In this document: positions 28,015 to 37,268 of the stretch, piece after piece
How the letters are laid out: the number at the start of each line of letters is the position of its first letter
Numbering within the stretch: position 1 is the first letter of the stretch
From: Kitasatospora sp. MMS16-BH015
GTDB lineage: Bacteria > Actinomycetota > Actinomycetes > Streptomycetales > Streptomycetaceae
Direction: 5' to 3'
Length of the DNA: 64,000 nucleotides
Assembly (NCBI RefSeq): GCF_002943525.1
Contig: NZ_CP025394.1
Location: 2,852,001 to 2,916,000, forward strand
Position numbers and translations under genes: made by a program
The notes under the pieces: generated by a model
Seen by the model: only the letters and a program-made list of their open reading frames with translations
Database searches by the model: none
What the model was told of the DNA's origin: nothing

Positions 28015-31000
28015 TTACGAGCGCGGCTTCTCGCGCATCTCGTAGGTCTCGATGACGTCCTCGACCTTGATGTCGTTGAACGACCCGAGGGTGACACCGG
28101 CCTCGAAGCCCTCGCGCACCTCGGTCGCGTCGTCCTTGAAACGACGCAGACCCTCGATGGTGAGGTTCTCCGTGATGACCTTGCCATCGCGGATGAGGCG
28201 GGCCTTGGCGTTGCGGCGCAGCAGGCCCTCGCGGACGATGACACCCGCGATGTTGCCGAACTTGGAGGAGCGGAAGACCTCGCGGATCTCCGCGGAGCCG
28301 AGGCGCACCTCCTCGTACTCGGGCTTGAGCAGGCCCTTGAGCGCCGCCTCGATCTCCTCGATCGCCTGGTAGATGACCGAGTAGTACCGGACGTCCACGC
28401 CTTCCTTCTCGGCTGCGGTACGGGCACGGCCTTCGGCGCGCACGTTGAAGCCGATGATGATGGCGTCCGAGCCCATCGCCAGGTCCACGTCGGACTCGGT
28501 GATGGCACCCACACCGCGGTGCAGGACCCGGAGCTCGACCTCCTCGCCCACGTCCAGCTTGACGAGGGCGTCCTCGAGGGCTTCCACCGAACCGGAGACG
28601 TCACCCTTGATGATGAGGTTGAGCTGCTCGATGGAGCCGGCGGCGATCGCCTTGTCCAGGTCCTCGAGCGAGATCCGGACCCGACGCTGCGCGAAGGCGG
28701 CGTTGCGGTCGCGGGCCGAGCGCTTCTCGGCGATCTGGCGGGCGGTGCGGTCCTCGTCGACGACGATGAAGCTGTCGCCGGCGCGGGGCACCGAGGTCAG
28801 ACCGAGCAGCAGGACCGGACGGGACGGACCCGCCTCCTCCAGGTTGTTGCCGTTCTCGTCGAGCATGGCGCGGACGCGGCCGTAGGCGTCGCCGACCACG
28901 ATCGAGTCACCGACGCGGAGGGTACCGCGCTGGACGAGGACGGTCGCCATGGCGCCGCGGCCCTTGTCGAGGTGGGCTTCGATCGCAATACCCTGCGCGT
29001 CCTGCTCCGGGTTGGCCCGCAGGTCGAGCGAGGCGTCGGCGGTCAGGACGACCGCCTCGAGCAGCTGGTCGATGTGCAGACCCTGGCGCGCGGAGATGTC
29101 GACGAACATGGTGTCGCCGCCGTACTCCTCGGCCACCAGACCGAACTCGGTCAGCTGACCGCGGACCTTGGTCGGGTCGGCGCCCTCGACGTCGATCTTG
29201 TTGACCGCGACCACGATCGGCACACCGGCGGCCTTGGCGTGGTTGAGCGCCTCGACCGTCTGCGGCATGACACCGTCGTTGGCCGCGACCACCAGGATCG
29301 CGATGTCGGTGGACTTGGCACCACGGGCACGCATGGCGGAGAACGCCTCGTGACCCGGGGTGTCGAGGAAGGTGATCGGGCGCTCTTCGCCGTTCACGAC
29401 CGCCGACACCTGGTAGGCACCGATGTGCTGGGTGATGCCACCGGCCTCGCCCGCCACCACGTTGGACTTGCGGATGGCGTCGAGCAGGCGGGTCTTACCG
29501 TGGTCGACGTGACCCATGACGGTGACGACCGGCGGACGGGCCACCAGCATCTCCTCGTCGCCCTCGTCGGCGCCGAAGTCGATGTCGAACGACTCGAGCA
29601 GCTCGCGGTCCTCGTCGTCCCGGCTGACGATCTCCAGGACGAAGCCCATCTCGCCGGCCAGCAGCTCGAGGGTCGCGTCGGAGACCGACTGGGTCGCGGT
29701 GACCATCTCACCGAGGTTGAACATCACCGAGACGAGCGCGGCCGGGTTGGCGTTGATCTTCTCCGCGAAGTCCATCAGCGAGGCACCACGCGACAGGCGG
29801 ACGGTCTGTCCGTTGCCGCGGGGGAGCATCACGCCACCCACGGACGGGGCCTGCATGGCCTCGTACTCCTGGCGACGCTGACGCTTCGACTTGCGGCCAC
29901 GGGCCGGGCGACCGCCCGGGCCACGACCGAAGGCGCCCTGCGTGCCACCACGGGCACCCGGGCCGCCGGGACGGCCGCCGAAGCCACCGGGACGCGGGCC
30001 GCCGAAGCCGCCGCCGCCACCGGCACCACCCGGACGCGGGCCGCCGAAGCCGCCGCCACCGGCCGGGCGCGAGCCCGGACCGGCCGGACGACCCTGGAAG
30101 CCGGGACGGGCGCCACCGGCACCCGGGCCGCCGGGACGGCCGCCGGGGCCACCCGGGCCACGGCCGCCGGGGCCCGGACGCGGGCCGGCGCCCGGAGCGG
30201 GACGCTGCGGCATCATGCCCGGGTTCGGGCGGGGCATGCCGGACGGGCTCGGGCCACCGGGGCGCGGGCCGGCCGGACGCGGCATCCCGTCGGGACGCGG
30301 GGCACCGGGGCCACCGGGACGCGGCGCGCCACCGGGACCGGCGGCGGGACGCGGACGGTCGCCACCGGGGCGCGGGGCGCCACGGTCGGCACCCGGCCGT
30401 GCACCGGCGGTCCCATCGGGACGGGGGCCGCGGTCGCCACCGGGACGCGGCGCGCCACGGTCGGCACCCGGGGCACCGGCGGGACGCGGACGGTCGCCAC
30501 CCGGACGGGGACGCTCGCCGGCGGCACCGGGAGCACCCGCGGGACGCGGACGGTCGCCCGGGGCGGCCGGACGACGGTCGCCGGGGCGGCCCATGCCGGT
30601 CGCGCTACCCGAGGTGAAGGGGTTGTTGCCCGGACGCGGGCCGGCCGGACGCGGGCCCGGACGGGCGCCGGAGCCCGGCGCGGCAGCGGCCGGACGGGCC
30701 GGCGGGGTGGCCGGACGGGCGGGGGCCTCGCCGGCCGGGGCCGGGGAGGAGAACTCGGCCGCCGGAGCAGCCGGGGCAGCCGGACGGGCCGCCGGGCGCG
30801 GGCCCGGGGTCACGGCGGGCTTCGGCGCGGCGGGCGCGGCCGGAGCGGCGGGAGCCGCAGCGGCGGGCGCGGCCGGAGCCGGGGTCGGACGGGGACCCGG
30901 GGTCGCGGCGGGGCGCGGACCCGGGGTGGGGGCACCCGGCTTGGGTGCGGAGGCACCACCGGCCGGCTGGGGCGCCGCGGGCTTGCGCGGGCCAGGCTTG

Positions 31001-31179
31001 GCAGCGGAACCACCCGTAGGGGCCACTCCCAGCGCGTCAGTCAACTTGCGAACGACCGGCGCCTCAATCGTCGAGGACGCCGAACGGACGAACTCACCGA
31101 GCTCGGTGAGCTTGGCCATGACGGCCTTGCTCTCCAAGCCAAGTTCCTTGGCGAGCTCGTATACCCGGACCTTAGCCAC
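28015..31179 (-). CDS. infB: Translation initiation factor IF-2
   Basis: IF-2 brings initiator tRNA to the 30S subunit and promotes subunit joining as a GTPase. The 1054-residue protein has an IF2_N domain ([24 protein letters not shown]), a ~370-residue Pro/Gly/Arg/Ala-rich disordered region, a second IF2_N-like segment, then the G domain with [10 protein letters not shown] near residue 554, DTPGHEAF and [12 protein letters not shown], and the C-terminal tRNA-binding domain ([20 protein letters not shown] end). Long disordered N-terminal regions are typical of actinobacterial IF-2. The start is GTG at 31177-31179 with CAGGAG upstream. Confidence 0.97.
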   Translation of the reverse strand: MAKVRVYELAKELGLESKAVMAKLTELGEFVRSASSTIEAPVVRKLTDALGVAPTGGSAAKPGPRKPAAPQPAGGASAPKPGAPTPGPRPAATPGPRPTPAPAAPAAAAPAAPAAPAAPKPAVTPGPRPAARPAAPAAPAAEFSSPAPAGEAPARPATPPARPAAAAPGSGARPGPRPAGPRPGNNPFTSGSATGMGRPGDRRPAAPGDRPRPAGAPGAAGERPRPGGDRPRPAGAPGADRGAPRPGGDRGPRPDGTAGARPGADRGAPRPGGDRPRPAAGPGGAPRPGGPGAPRPDGMPRPAGPRPGGPSPSGMPRPNPGMMPQRPAPGAGPRPGPGGRGPGGPGGRPGGPGAGGARPGFQGRPAGPGSRPAGGGGFGGPRPGGAGGGGGFGGPRPGGFGGRPGGPGARGGTQGAFGRGPGGRPARGRKSKRQRRQEYEAMQAPSVGGVMLPRGNGQTVRLSRGASLMDFAEKINANPAALVSVMFNLGEMVTATQSVSDATLELLAGEMGFVLEIVSRDDEDRELLESFDIDFGADEGDEEMLVARPPVVTVMGHVDHGKTRLLDAIRKSNVVAGEAGGITQHIGAYQVSAVVNGEERPITFLDTPGHEAFSAMRARGAKSTDIAILVVAANDGVMPQTVEALNHAKAAGVPIVVAVNKIDVEGADPTKVRGQLTEFGLVAEEYGGDTMFVDISARQGLHIDQLLEAVVLTADASLDLRANPEQDAQGIAIEAHLDKGRGAMATVLVQRGTLRVGDSIVVGDAYGRVRAMLDENGNNLEEAGPSRPVLLLGLTSVPRAGDSFIVVDEDRTARQIAEKRSARDRNAAFAQRRVRISLEDLDKAIAAGSIEQLNLIIKGDVSGSVEALEDALVKLDVGEEVELRVLHRGVGAITESDVDLAMGSDAIIIGFNVRAEGRARTAAEKEGVDVRYYSVIYQAIEEIEAALKGLLKPEYEEVRLGSAEIREVFRSSKFGNIAGVIVREGLLRRNAKARLIRDGKVITENLTIEGLRRFKDDATEVREGFEAGVTLGSFNDIKVEDVIETYEMREKPRS

Positions 31180-31241
31180 TTCACTCCTGTCTATGAGTCC
31201 GGGGCAATCGTCCGCCGGACTGTCGCTACTTCATGGGCGAA

Positions 31242-31285
31242 CCCATCGCGTACTCATCGCGTACTCATCGAGTGCTCATCGCAAT
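31242..31285 (-). repeat. Four 11 bp direct repeats in the infB leader
   Basis: Four tandem units of CTCATCGCGTA-type sequence (31242-31252, 31253-31263, 31264-31274, 31275-31285; the last two diverge slightly) lie 63-106 bp upstream of the infB start codon. The 11 bp period is close to one helical turn. Function is unknown; a regulatory-protein array or simple slippage are both possible. Confidence 0.75.
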
Positions 31286-31387
31286 CTCGACCTACTTCCA
31301 ACTCGCGAGGTATTTGATGTGGCGCGCGGCGCGCGACGATGCGCGAGCCGAGCTGTCTTCTACGGTGGTGCTTGTGCGTCTGAGTGA

Positions 31388-31684
31388 TCAGAACGCCGAG
31401 GTGCCGCCTGCCTGTTCCACGTACGCACGGAGCACGTCCGTACCGAGCGCGCCCTGGAGCCGGAAGGCCCTGGGGAACGCCCGGCGGCGTACCGCGAGAT
31501 CAAGGCAGGCCAAGTCGGGGTGCAGATGCGCGCCCCGGCCGGGCAGTGCGCCGCGGCCGTCGGGGACGCACTCGCCCTCGATGGCCACGACACGCAACAG
31601 CTGGTGCTTGGCCGCGCGCTTGCGGCAGCCCACGCAGGTGCGTTCCGGGCATGCTCGGACATGCGTCCGGCCAGACAACCTCAA
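31388..31684 (-). CDS. ylxR: YlxR family RNA-binding protein (DUF448)
   Basis: A 98-residue protein with RACPERTCVGCRKRAAKHQLLRVVA and GRGAHLHPD, matching the YlxR fold conserved between nusA and infB. Family members bind RNA or nucleoid and affect transcription in Bacillus. The start appears to be TTG at 31682-31684, with GGAGGGG five bases upstream; a second TTG two codons later is also possible. It lies 64 bp downstream of nusA and 208 bp upstream of infB. Confidence 0.9.
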   Translation of the reverse strand: MRLSGRTHVRACPERTCVGCRKRAAKHQLLRVVAIEGECVPDGRGALPGRGAHLHPDLACLDLAVRRRAFPRAFRLQGALGTDVLRAYVEQAGGTSAF

Positions 31685-31748
31685 GTCTACCCCTCCGAAG
31701 GGACCTGGCGCCGCCCCGTATGATCCGGCCGGGCGGCGCGTGGACGTA

Positions 31749-32762
31749 CTACGCGTCGGCGGAGCCCTCGACGGGGCCGCCGTCGGCGGGCTCGGTGTCC
31801 GGTCGGATGTCGATCCGCCAGCCGGTCAGACGGGCGGCGAGGCGGGCGTTCTGCCCCTCCTTGCCGATCGCGAGCGAGAGCTGGTAGTCCGGCACGATCA
31901 CCCGGGCGGAGCGCTGCGCGTAGTCGACGATCTCCACCTTCGTCACCCGCGCGGGGGACAGTGCGGCGGCGACCATCTCGGCCGGGTCCTCGGACCAGTC
32001 GACGATGTCGATCTTCTCGCCGTGCAGCTCGGCCATCACGTTGCGCACCCGGCCGCCCATCGGGCCGATGCAGGCGCCCTTGGCGTTCAGGCCCTGGCGG
32101 CGCGACCAGACCGCGATCTTGGTGCGGTGGCCGGCCTCACGGGCGATCGAGGCGATCTCCACCGAGCCGTCGGCGATCTCCGGCACCTCCAGGGCGAAGA
32201 GCTTCTTCACCAGGTTGGGGTGCGTACGGGACAGCGTCACCGAGGCGCCGCGGACGCCGCGGCGCACGGCCACCACGTAGCAGCGCAGGCGGGTGCCGTG
32301 GCGGTAGTCCTCGCCGGGCACCTGCTCCTGCGGCGGGAGGATGGCCTCCAGCTTGCCGATGTCGACCAGGATGTTCTTCGGGTCGTTGCCCTGCTGGACG
32401 ACACCGGTGACGATGTCGCCCTCCTTGCCCGCGTACTCACCGAAGGTCTGGTCGTCGGCGGCGTCCCGCAGGCGCTGCAGGATGACCTGCTTGGCCGTCG
32501 AGGCGGCGATCCGGCCGAAGCCGCTCGGGGTGTCGTCGAACTCCTTCGGCTCGACGCCCTCCTCCAGCTCCGCGGCGTCCTCCAGGGCCCAGACCGTCAC
32601 GTGACCGCTCTTGCGGTTCAGCTCGACCCGCGCGCGGCGGCGCGAGCCCTCGGTGCGGTGGTACGCGATGAGGAGGGCCGACTCGATCGACTCGACCAGC
32701 AGCTCGAACGGGATGTTCTTCTCGGTGACCAGCCCACGCAGGGCGCTCATGTCGATGTCCAC
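31749..32762 (-). CDS. nusA: Transcription termination/antitermination factor NusA
   Basis: NusA binds RNA polymerase and controls pausing, termination and antitermination. The 337-residue protein has the N-terminal polymerase-binding domain ([32 protein letters not shown]), an S1 domain ([32 protein letters not shown]) and two KH domains ([28 protein letters not shown] and [27 protein letters not shown]). It lacks the acidic C-terminal repeats of E. coli, as usual in actinobacteria. Start GTG at 32760-32762 with GAGGAGG upstream. It follows rimP by 52 bp. Confidence 0.97.
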   Translation of the reverse strand: MDIDMSALRGLVTEKNIPFELLVESIESALLIAYHRTEGSRRRARVELNRKSGHVTVWALEDAAELEEGVEPKEFDDTPSGFGRIAASTAKQVILQRLRDAADDQTFGEYAGKEGDIVTGVVQQGNDPKNILVDIGKLEAILPPQEQVPGEDYRHGTRLRCYVVAVRRGVRGASVTLSRTHPNLVKKLFALEVPEIADGSVEIASIAREAGHRTKIAVWSRRQGLNAKGACIGPMGGRVRNVMAELHGEKIDIVDWSEDPAEMVAAALSPARVTKVEIVDYAQRSARVIVPDYQLSLAIGKEGQNARLAARLTGWRIDIRPDTEPADGGPVEGSADA

Positions 32763-32814
32763 GGCTACGCCTCCTCTTCCTTCGTCTTCTTCGTGCAGTT
32801 GATCATTTGCTCTG

Positions 32815-33369
32815 TCACTCGTCGTCTTCGTCGGAGGCGTCGTCGACAGTGTCTTCAGCGGACTCCACCGCTTGCAGGACGTGCTCGTCCTCCTTGCGGT
32901 TGAACTCGACCTGCACGCGGGCCCGGGCCACCTCGGCGAACTCCAGGCGGCGCTCCTTCGGCTTGCCGCGGCCCTTCACCGGCTGCACCTCGACCAGCGC
33001 GCCGTCCTCGTCGCTCTCCAGCACCCGGGCGACGATCTCGCCGCCGTCCACCAGGTGGATCTTCGCCAGCCGGCCCTCGGCCCGGGCCCAGTGCCGCGGC
33101 AGCGCCAGCGGGCGCTCGGCGCCGGGCGAGCCGACCTCGAGCACGTACGGGGCGTCGCCCATCAGGTTGGAATCGTCGAGCGCCTGGCTCACCAGGTGGC
33201 TGAAGTCGGCGACCGCGTCCAGGTCCACCCCGCCGTCGGCGTCCACGTCGACCTGCACCTGGCGACGGCTGCCCTGCTGGGTGACCTTCACGTCCTCCAG
33301 GTCGAGCCCCGCCGCAGCGGCCAGGGGCTCCAGCAATTCGCGCAACCGGTCGGTGGGGTTGGTGCTCAT
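32815..33369 (-). CDS. rimP: Ribosome maturation factor RimP
   Basis: RimP is needed for early 30S assembly. The 184-residue protein has [53 protein letters not shown] and [14 protein letters not shown], which are family landmarks, and a Glu/Asp-rich tail (SDEDDE). The ATG at 33367-33369 gives [13 protein letters not shown] and has GAGGAG nine bases upstream; the in-frame start at 33441 is rejected. It is the first gene of the rimP-nusA-ylxR-infB operon. Confidence 0.95.
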   Translation of the reverse strand: MSTNPTDRLRELLEPLAAAAGLDLEDVKVTQQGSRRQVQVDVDADGGVDLDAVADFSHLVSQALDDSNLMGDAPYVLEVGSPGAERPLALPRHWARAEGRLAKIHLVDGGEIVARVLESDEDGALVEVQPVKGRGKPKERRLEFAEVARARVQVEFNRKEDEHVLQAVESAEDTVDDASDEDDE

Positions 33370-33421
33370 CCGGGTGACTCCTCGGCCGCGTGTGCTGTTG
33401 TCGGAAGGTGCAGCCCCCTCC

Positions 33422-33462
33422 CCTGGACGCGTCCAGGTCACGGCGGCTCGGCGGAAATCCTA
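33422..33462 (-). promoter_or_regulatory. Candidate rimP-operon promoter with palindrome
   Basis: On the minus strand a TAGGAT -10-like hexamer (33457-33462) lies ~90 bp before rimP, and a perfect 16 bp palindrome CCTGGACGCGTCCAGG (33422-33437) follows it. If the -10 is right, the palindrome would lie in the 5' leader near +13 to +28, a place for a repressor or an RNA stem. No well-spaced -35 was found, so the promoter call is tentative. Confidence 0.35.
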
Positions 33463-33625
33463 ACCGGTCGGGCGCCCAACCGCCGATTCCACGCAAACCG
33501 GACACACCGAGGGCCCGGCGCGGGGCGGCGTCGGCGCTTTCTGTAATGATGCACGGCGGGAGGGGGCCCGGCGGCTCCCACGCCCCAGCCGCCCCTCGAC
33601 CCCCACCCCACACCGGAGCGTTCCG

Positions 33626-34633
33626 ATGCTGTCGCCCAACCGGCGGACCTTCCTGGCCCTCGGCGTACTCACCGGTGCCCTGGTGGTCAGCGGCTGTTCC
33701 GGCGGCAGCGGCGGGGGTGGTGGCGGTGGTCACAAGGCCGACCCGGACCTCCCGCTGCGGGCCCGCGCCGTCGCGGCCACCGACACCCTGCTGGCCGGCT
33801 ACGACGCCGTCCTGGCCGGCCCCGGCGCCGCCCAGGCCGAGCAGCTGAAGGCCCTGCGCACGGAGGTCGCCGCCCACCGCACCGCCCTGGCCACCGGCCT
33901 GCCGGCCCCCTCCGGCACCGCCGCGGCCTCCCCCAGCGCGCTGCCCGCCGCGACCGGTACCGGCACCGCCCCCGGCAGCGTCGCCGCACTGGCCGCCCTG
34001 GAGCACAGCACCGCCGAATCCCGGCTGGCCGACCTCGACGCCGCCTCCCCCGCGCTCGCCAAGCTGCTCGCCGCCGTCGCCACCTCCGACGCGCTGCACG
34101 CCGCCACCCTGGGCGACCAGTCCCCCGTCACCGCCCCCAAGGCCGACGCCCCCACCGCGGGCCCCGCCGCCTCCGCCTCCGCAGCCGCAACCACCTCCGC
34201 CAAGGCGGCCCCCAAGCCCTCCGCCGAGGCCACCGCCCTGCAGACCGCCCTGGCGGCCGAGCACGCCGCGGTCTACGGCTACGGCGTTATCGGCGGTCAC
34301 CTCCCGGCCGGCGCCCAGCGCGAGGACGGCCACGCCTCCTACGCCGCCCACCAGGCCCAGCGCGACGCCTGGCAGCGCCTGCTCGCCGACGGCGGCGCCA
34401 CCCCCACCGCCGCAGCCGCCGGCTACCGCCTGCCCACCGCCGTCACCAGCCCCGCCACCGCCGCCGACCTCGCCGTCCACATCGAGGCCCAACTCACCGC
34501 CGTCTACGCCGACTTGGTCGCCGCCACCACCGGCCCCCTGCGCCAGACCGCCGCCGAGGCCCTGCGCAACACCGCCTTCCGCGCCCGCCACTGGGGCGGC
34601 GCCCTGCCCGCCCTGCCGGGCGTGATCGGGTAG
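33626..34633 (+). CDS. Ferritin-like domain lipoprotein (DUF4439-type), probable Tat substrate
   Basis: The 335-residue protein has a twin-arginine-type start (SPNRRTFLALG), a hydrophobic stretch and the lipobox LVVSGC (Cys24), then a Gly-run linker. Two Ala-rich helical regions are joined by an Ala/Pro/Ser linker (about residues 165-205). The C-terminal part (ALQTALAAEHAAVYGYGVIGGHLPAGAQREDGHASYAAHQAQRD) is a four-helix ferritin-like domain of the DUF4439 kind, with Glu and His residues suitable for metal binding. Function is not known. It is divergent from rimP and has no operon partner upstream. Confidence 0.85.
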   Translation: MLSPNRRTFLALGVLTGALVVSGCSGGSGGGGGGGHKADPDLPLRARAVAATDTLLAGYDAVLAGPGAAQAEQLKALRTEVAAHRTALATGLPAPSGTAAASPSALPAATGTGTAPGSVAALAALEHSTAESRLADLDAASPALAKLLAAVATSDALHAATLGDQSPVTAPKADAPTAGPAASASAAATTSAKAAPKPSAEATALQTALAAEHAAVYGYGVIGGHLPAGAQREDGHASYAAHQAQRDAWQRLLADGGATPTAAAAGYRLPTAVTSPATAADLAVHIEAQLTAVYADLVAATTGPLRQTAAEALRNTAFRARHWGGALPALPGVIG

Positions 34634-34638
34634 GCGAC

Positions 34639-34789
34639 CAGGGGCGCGGGGAACTGCGCGAAATCGGAAGAAGCCGCCCAGCCAGCGCAGCCCGAGAGCC
34701 AGTTGCACCGTCAACGGACAGTGCAACCCGTTCACCTCGCAAGAGTGCGGCCACGCCCCCGGCCGGCCGCGCCGTTCCCCGCGCCCCTG
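34639..34789. repeat. ~150 bp inverted-repeat element, copy 3
   Basis: Left arm at 34640-34661 and right arm at 34767-34788 are 22 bp inverted repeats (the right arm is the CGGCGCGG variant). The internal hairpin GTTGCAC/GTGCAAC at 34702-34708 and 34721-34727 encloses a 12-base loop that is the reverse complement (one mismatch) of the loop in copies 1 and 4. A second GTGCAAC lies just outside (34795-34801), as in copy 2. It starts 6 bp past the lipoprotein stop codon. Confidence 0.85.
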
Positions 34790-34833
34790 AGGTGGTGCAA
34801 CACAATGGTCAGAGGATCGACGGAGAGGCCGGC

Positions 34834-35577
34834 ATGCTGGACGAATGGCTGGTGCGCTGGCAGCTGACCCTGGATCGGGTCTGCGTGCCCGGGCACCGAG
34901 GGGGCGTCACCGCCCTGGTGCGGCAGGCCGACGGCACCCCGGCCGTCCTCAAGCTGGGCCCGGCCGAGCACGAGGCTGCCGCACTGCGCCGCTGGAACGG
35001 CCAGGGCGCGGTCCTCCTGCTCAAGGCCGAGCCAGGAGCCCTGCTCCTGGAGCGCCTGCACGCCGACATCCCACTGCGCTCCCTGGCCGAGCCCAAGGCC
35101 GTGCTGGAGGCGACCAGCCTGCTGCGCCACCTCTGGGTGGAGCCGGACGGGGAGCACGTCTTCCCCGAGCTCGCCGAGCACCTCGGCCCGCTGGTCGAGG
35201 AGGCCCGGGAGACCGCCGAGGAGCTGCTGGCCGGCCAGGCCGAGCGGCTGCTGCTGCACGGCGCGCTCGACCACGGCCACGTGCTGGCCGCCGACCGGGC
35301 GCCCTGGCTGGCGATCTCCCCCGACCCCGTGATCGGTGAACGCGCTTACGACCTGGCCTGGTTGGCGCTCGACCGGCTGGAGACGCTGATCGGCTCCCCC
35401 GGCCCGAAGGGCGCGGCCAGGCGCCGGATCACCCGGCTGGCCGAGGCGGTGGAGGTGGACCCGGACCGCCTGCGCGGCTGGACCCTCTACCGGGCCACCG
35501 CCACCGGCCTGCGCCACCTCGGCGCCGACCAGGACCGCCTGGGCGAGCTCTACCTGGAGTTCGCGTCCTGGCTCTGA
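34834..35577 (+). CDS. Aminoglycoside/hydroxyurea-kinase-like protein, probably a pseudokinase
   Basis: The 247-residue protein resembles the APH(6)/hydroxyurea antibiotic-kinase family: AVLKLGPAEHEAAALRRW (phosphate-anchor Lys and helix C Glu), LLLERLH hinge and a C-terminal YDLAWL segment. Where active enzymes have HGDLHHGN and AIDP, this protein has HGALDHGH and AISP, so the catalytic Asp, metal-binding Asn and metal-binding Asp all appear replaced. I therefore infer it does not phosphorylate. The ATG at 34834 has GGAGAGG upstream; a GTG at 34792 would start inside the repeat element. Its 3' end overlaps the convergent GNAT gene by 28 bp. Confidence 0.8.
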   Translation: MLDEWLVRWQLTLDRVCVPGHRGGVTALVRQADGTPAVLKLGPAEHEAAALRRWNGQGAVLLLKAEPGALLLERLHADIPLRSLAEPKAVLEATSLLRHLWVEPDGEHVFPELAEHLGPLVEEARETAEELLAGQAERLLLHGALDHGHVLAADRAPWLAISPDPVIGERAYDLAWLALDRLETLIGSPGPKGAARRRITRLAEAVEVDPDRLRGWTLYRATATGLRHLGADQDRLGELYLEFASWL

Positions 35578-36134
35578 GGGGCGGCACCGCTGGGCGCGCC
35601 GAGCAGCGGCAGCCGGGCGCCCATCACCGCGTACGGCCGCACCGTGTTCGGGAACCGCACCGGCCGGGCCAGGTCGCGGTAGCCGAGCGAGCGGTAGAGC
35701 CGCCGGGCCGGGGTCTCGGCGTCGATCGCGGAGAGGATGCTGCGCGGCTGCCCGGAGCCCTCGCAGAGGCTGCGGATCAGCCGGGTGCCCAGGCCGCGGC
35801 CCTGGTACTCGGGGAGCACGTGCAGCTCGGTGACGGCGAACACGTCGTCCAGCCAGTCCCCGTGGCCCTGGGCCTCCAGGTGGGGCTGGATCACCGTGCT
35901 CCACCAGTGCTCGCGCTGGTTGGGCATGCCGTAGCCGAAGCCGACCAGCCGACCCTCGCTCAGCGCGCCGAGTGCCCGCACCCCCGGCTGCAGGGCGTGC
36001 CGCCCCACGATCTGGAGGCGGACGGCGACCTCCTCCGGGGTCAGCCCGAAGGCGATCGCCTGGACGTCCAGGGCGTACGGCGCCCAGGCCGCGAGGTCGA
36101 TGGCCTCGATCGTCACCTCGGTCAGCTGCTCCAT
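35550..36134 (-). CDS. GNAT family N-acetyltransferase
   Basis: A 194-residue acetyltransferase with the core acetyl-CoA motif VTELHVLPEYQGRGLGTRLIRSLCEG (Q/RxxGxG/A loop) and SAIDAETPARRLYRSLGYRD, the usual GNAT motif B region, followed by a Pro-rich tail. The substrate is unknown. The start ATG at 36132-36134 gives MEQLTEVTIEAIDL and has only a weak upstream ribosome-binding site; a much longer in-frame ORF reads through intergenic DNA and is not believed. Confidence 0.88.
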   Translation of the reverse strand: MEQLTEVTIEAIDLAAWAPYALDVQAIAFGLTPEEVAVRLQIVGRHALQPGVRALGALSEGRLVGFGYGMPNQREHWWSTVIQPHLEAQGHGDWLDDVFAVTELHVLPEYQGRGLGTRLIRSLCEGSGQPRSILSAIDAETPARRLYRSLGYRDLARPVRFPNTVRPYAVMGARLPLLGAPSGAAPQSQDANSR

Positions 36135-36268
36135 GCCCCCGGAGGTTACTACCCCGGAGGCCGGTCGGGGCCGACGAAACCGCAGAAAGGCCGGGTTGTC
36201 CCGGCCGCCCGGCCGCCTGCCGGACCACCCGCCCGAGCTGCCGCTCAAGCCCCCGGTCAAGCCCCCGG

Positions 36269-37180
36269 TCAGAACAGCACGCTCATGAAGGCGCCGACCT
36301 CGTGGAAGCCGACCCGGCGGTAGGCCGCCCGGGCCCGGACGTTGAAGTCGTTGACGTACAGCGAGGCGACCGGCGCCACGTCGGCCAGCGCGAAGTCGAG
36401 CACGGCGGCCATCCCGCCCTCGGAGATCCGCTGCCCGCGGTGCTCGGGGGCGACCCAGACGCCCTGGATCTGACAGGCCCCGGCGGTGACGGCGCCGATC
36501 TCGGCCTTGAAGACCACCTGACCGGCCTCGTCGAACCGGGCGAACGAGCGCCCGGCGCCGACCAGTTCGGCCACCCGGGCCTGGTAGAGCAGGCCGCCGT
36601 CCCCGGCCAGCGGGGAGATGCCGACCTCCTCGGTGAACATCGCGACGCAGGCGGGCATCACCGCCTCGACCTCGCCCCGCCGCACCCGGCGCACCAGCGG
36701 ATCGGGGGCCACCTCGGTCGAGCGGCTGGAGGTGGCCATCAGCGGCTGGTGGGCGCGGACCTCGCGGGCCGGGCCCCAGCTGCGCTCGAGCAGCGCCCAG
36801 AGGGCGGCGGTGGGCTCGGCCGGGCCGACGATCGAGGAGCAGCGGCGGCCCTGCCGGCGGGCCCGCTCGGCGAAGGCCCGGACGGCCTCGGGGCCGGCGC
36901 CCACCAGCACCAGGTTGGCGCCGGCGTAGCAGAGCGACTCCAGCCGCCCGTCTGCGTCGAACCAGCCCCACATCTCGCCGCCGAGCCGCCAGGGGTCGAG
37001 CCCGACGGCCTCGACCCGGGTGGCCACGAAGGCGTTGGCGACCGGGTCGCGGTGCAGCACCTCCAGGGTGTCCACCAGGTCGGCGGCGTCGAGGACCCGG
37101 GTGGTCGCCAGGGCGCGCGCGACCTGGAAGGGGCCGGGGAGCATCACACCTCGATCGAGCACAGGCACCTCACCAATCAA
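36269..37180 (-). CDS. GNAT family N-acetyltransferase with DUF4081 N-terminal domain
   Basis: A 303-residue protein in two halves. The N-terminal half has VLDAADLVDTLEVLHRDPVANAFVATRV and RLGGEMWGWFDADGRLESLCYAGANLVLV, the DUF4081-type domain of actinobacterial GNATs. The C-terminal half has GVWVAPEHRGQRISEGGMAAVLDFAL and SLYVNDFNVRARAAYRRVGFHEVG, the acetyl-CoA-binding and substrate strands. It is 88 bp downstream of ispG on the same strand but separated by a terminator. The start is uncertain: TTG at 37180, GTG at 37168 or the ATG at 37144 (GAGG four bases upstream). Confidence 0.88.
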   Translation of the reverse strand: MIGEVPVLDRGVMLPGPFQVARALATTRVLDAADLVDTLEVLHRDPVANAFVATRVEAVGLDPWRLGGEMWGWFDADGRLESLCYAGANLVLVGAGPEAVRAFAERARRQGRRCSSIVGPAEPTAALWALLERSWGPAREVRAHQPLMATSSRSTEVAPDPLVRRVRRGEVEAVMPACVAMFTEEVGISPLAGDGGLLYQARVAELVGAGRSFARFDEAGQVVFKAEIGAVTAGACQIQGVWVAPEHRGQRISEGGMAAVLDFALADVAPVASLYVNDFNVRARAAYRRVGFHEVGAFMSVLF

Positions 37181-37223
37181 AGCTCTTGCCGCACCCTACT
37201 CCGCCCCTCCCCCGGAGCAAGGG

Positions 37224-37255
37224 TTCGGGGCCGTCCGTGGACGGACGGCCCCGAA
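37224..37255 (-). terminator. ispG terminator
   Basis: A perfect 15 bp inverted repeat (37224-37238 and 37241-37255) lies 14 bp past the ispG stop codon on the minus strand, with TT/AA at the stem base. A strong intrinsic terminator candidate for the dxr-rseP-ispG direction. Confidence 0.88.
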
Positions 37256-37268
37256 CTCGGCGGTGGAA

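Noticed and set aside
30213..31013. Alternative plus- and minus-strand ORFs within the infB low-complexity region
   Set aside because: The repetitive GC-rich DNA stays open in several frames; only the IF-2 frame continues into conserved domains.
34792..34833. Earlier GTG start for the pseudokinase
   Set aside because: It begins at the edge of the repeat element without a ribosome-binding site; the ATG at 34834 has GGAGAGG upstream.
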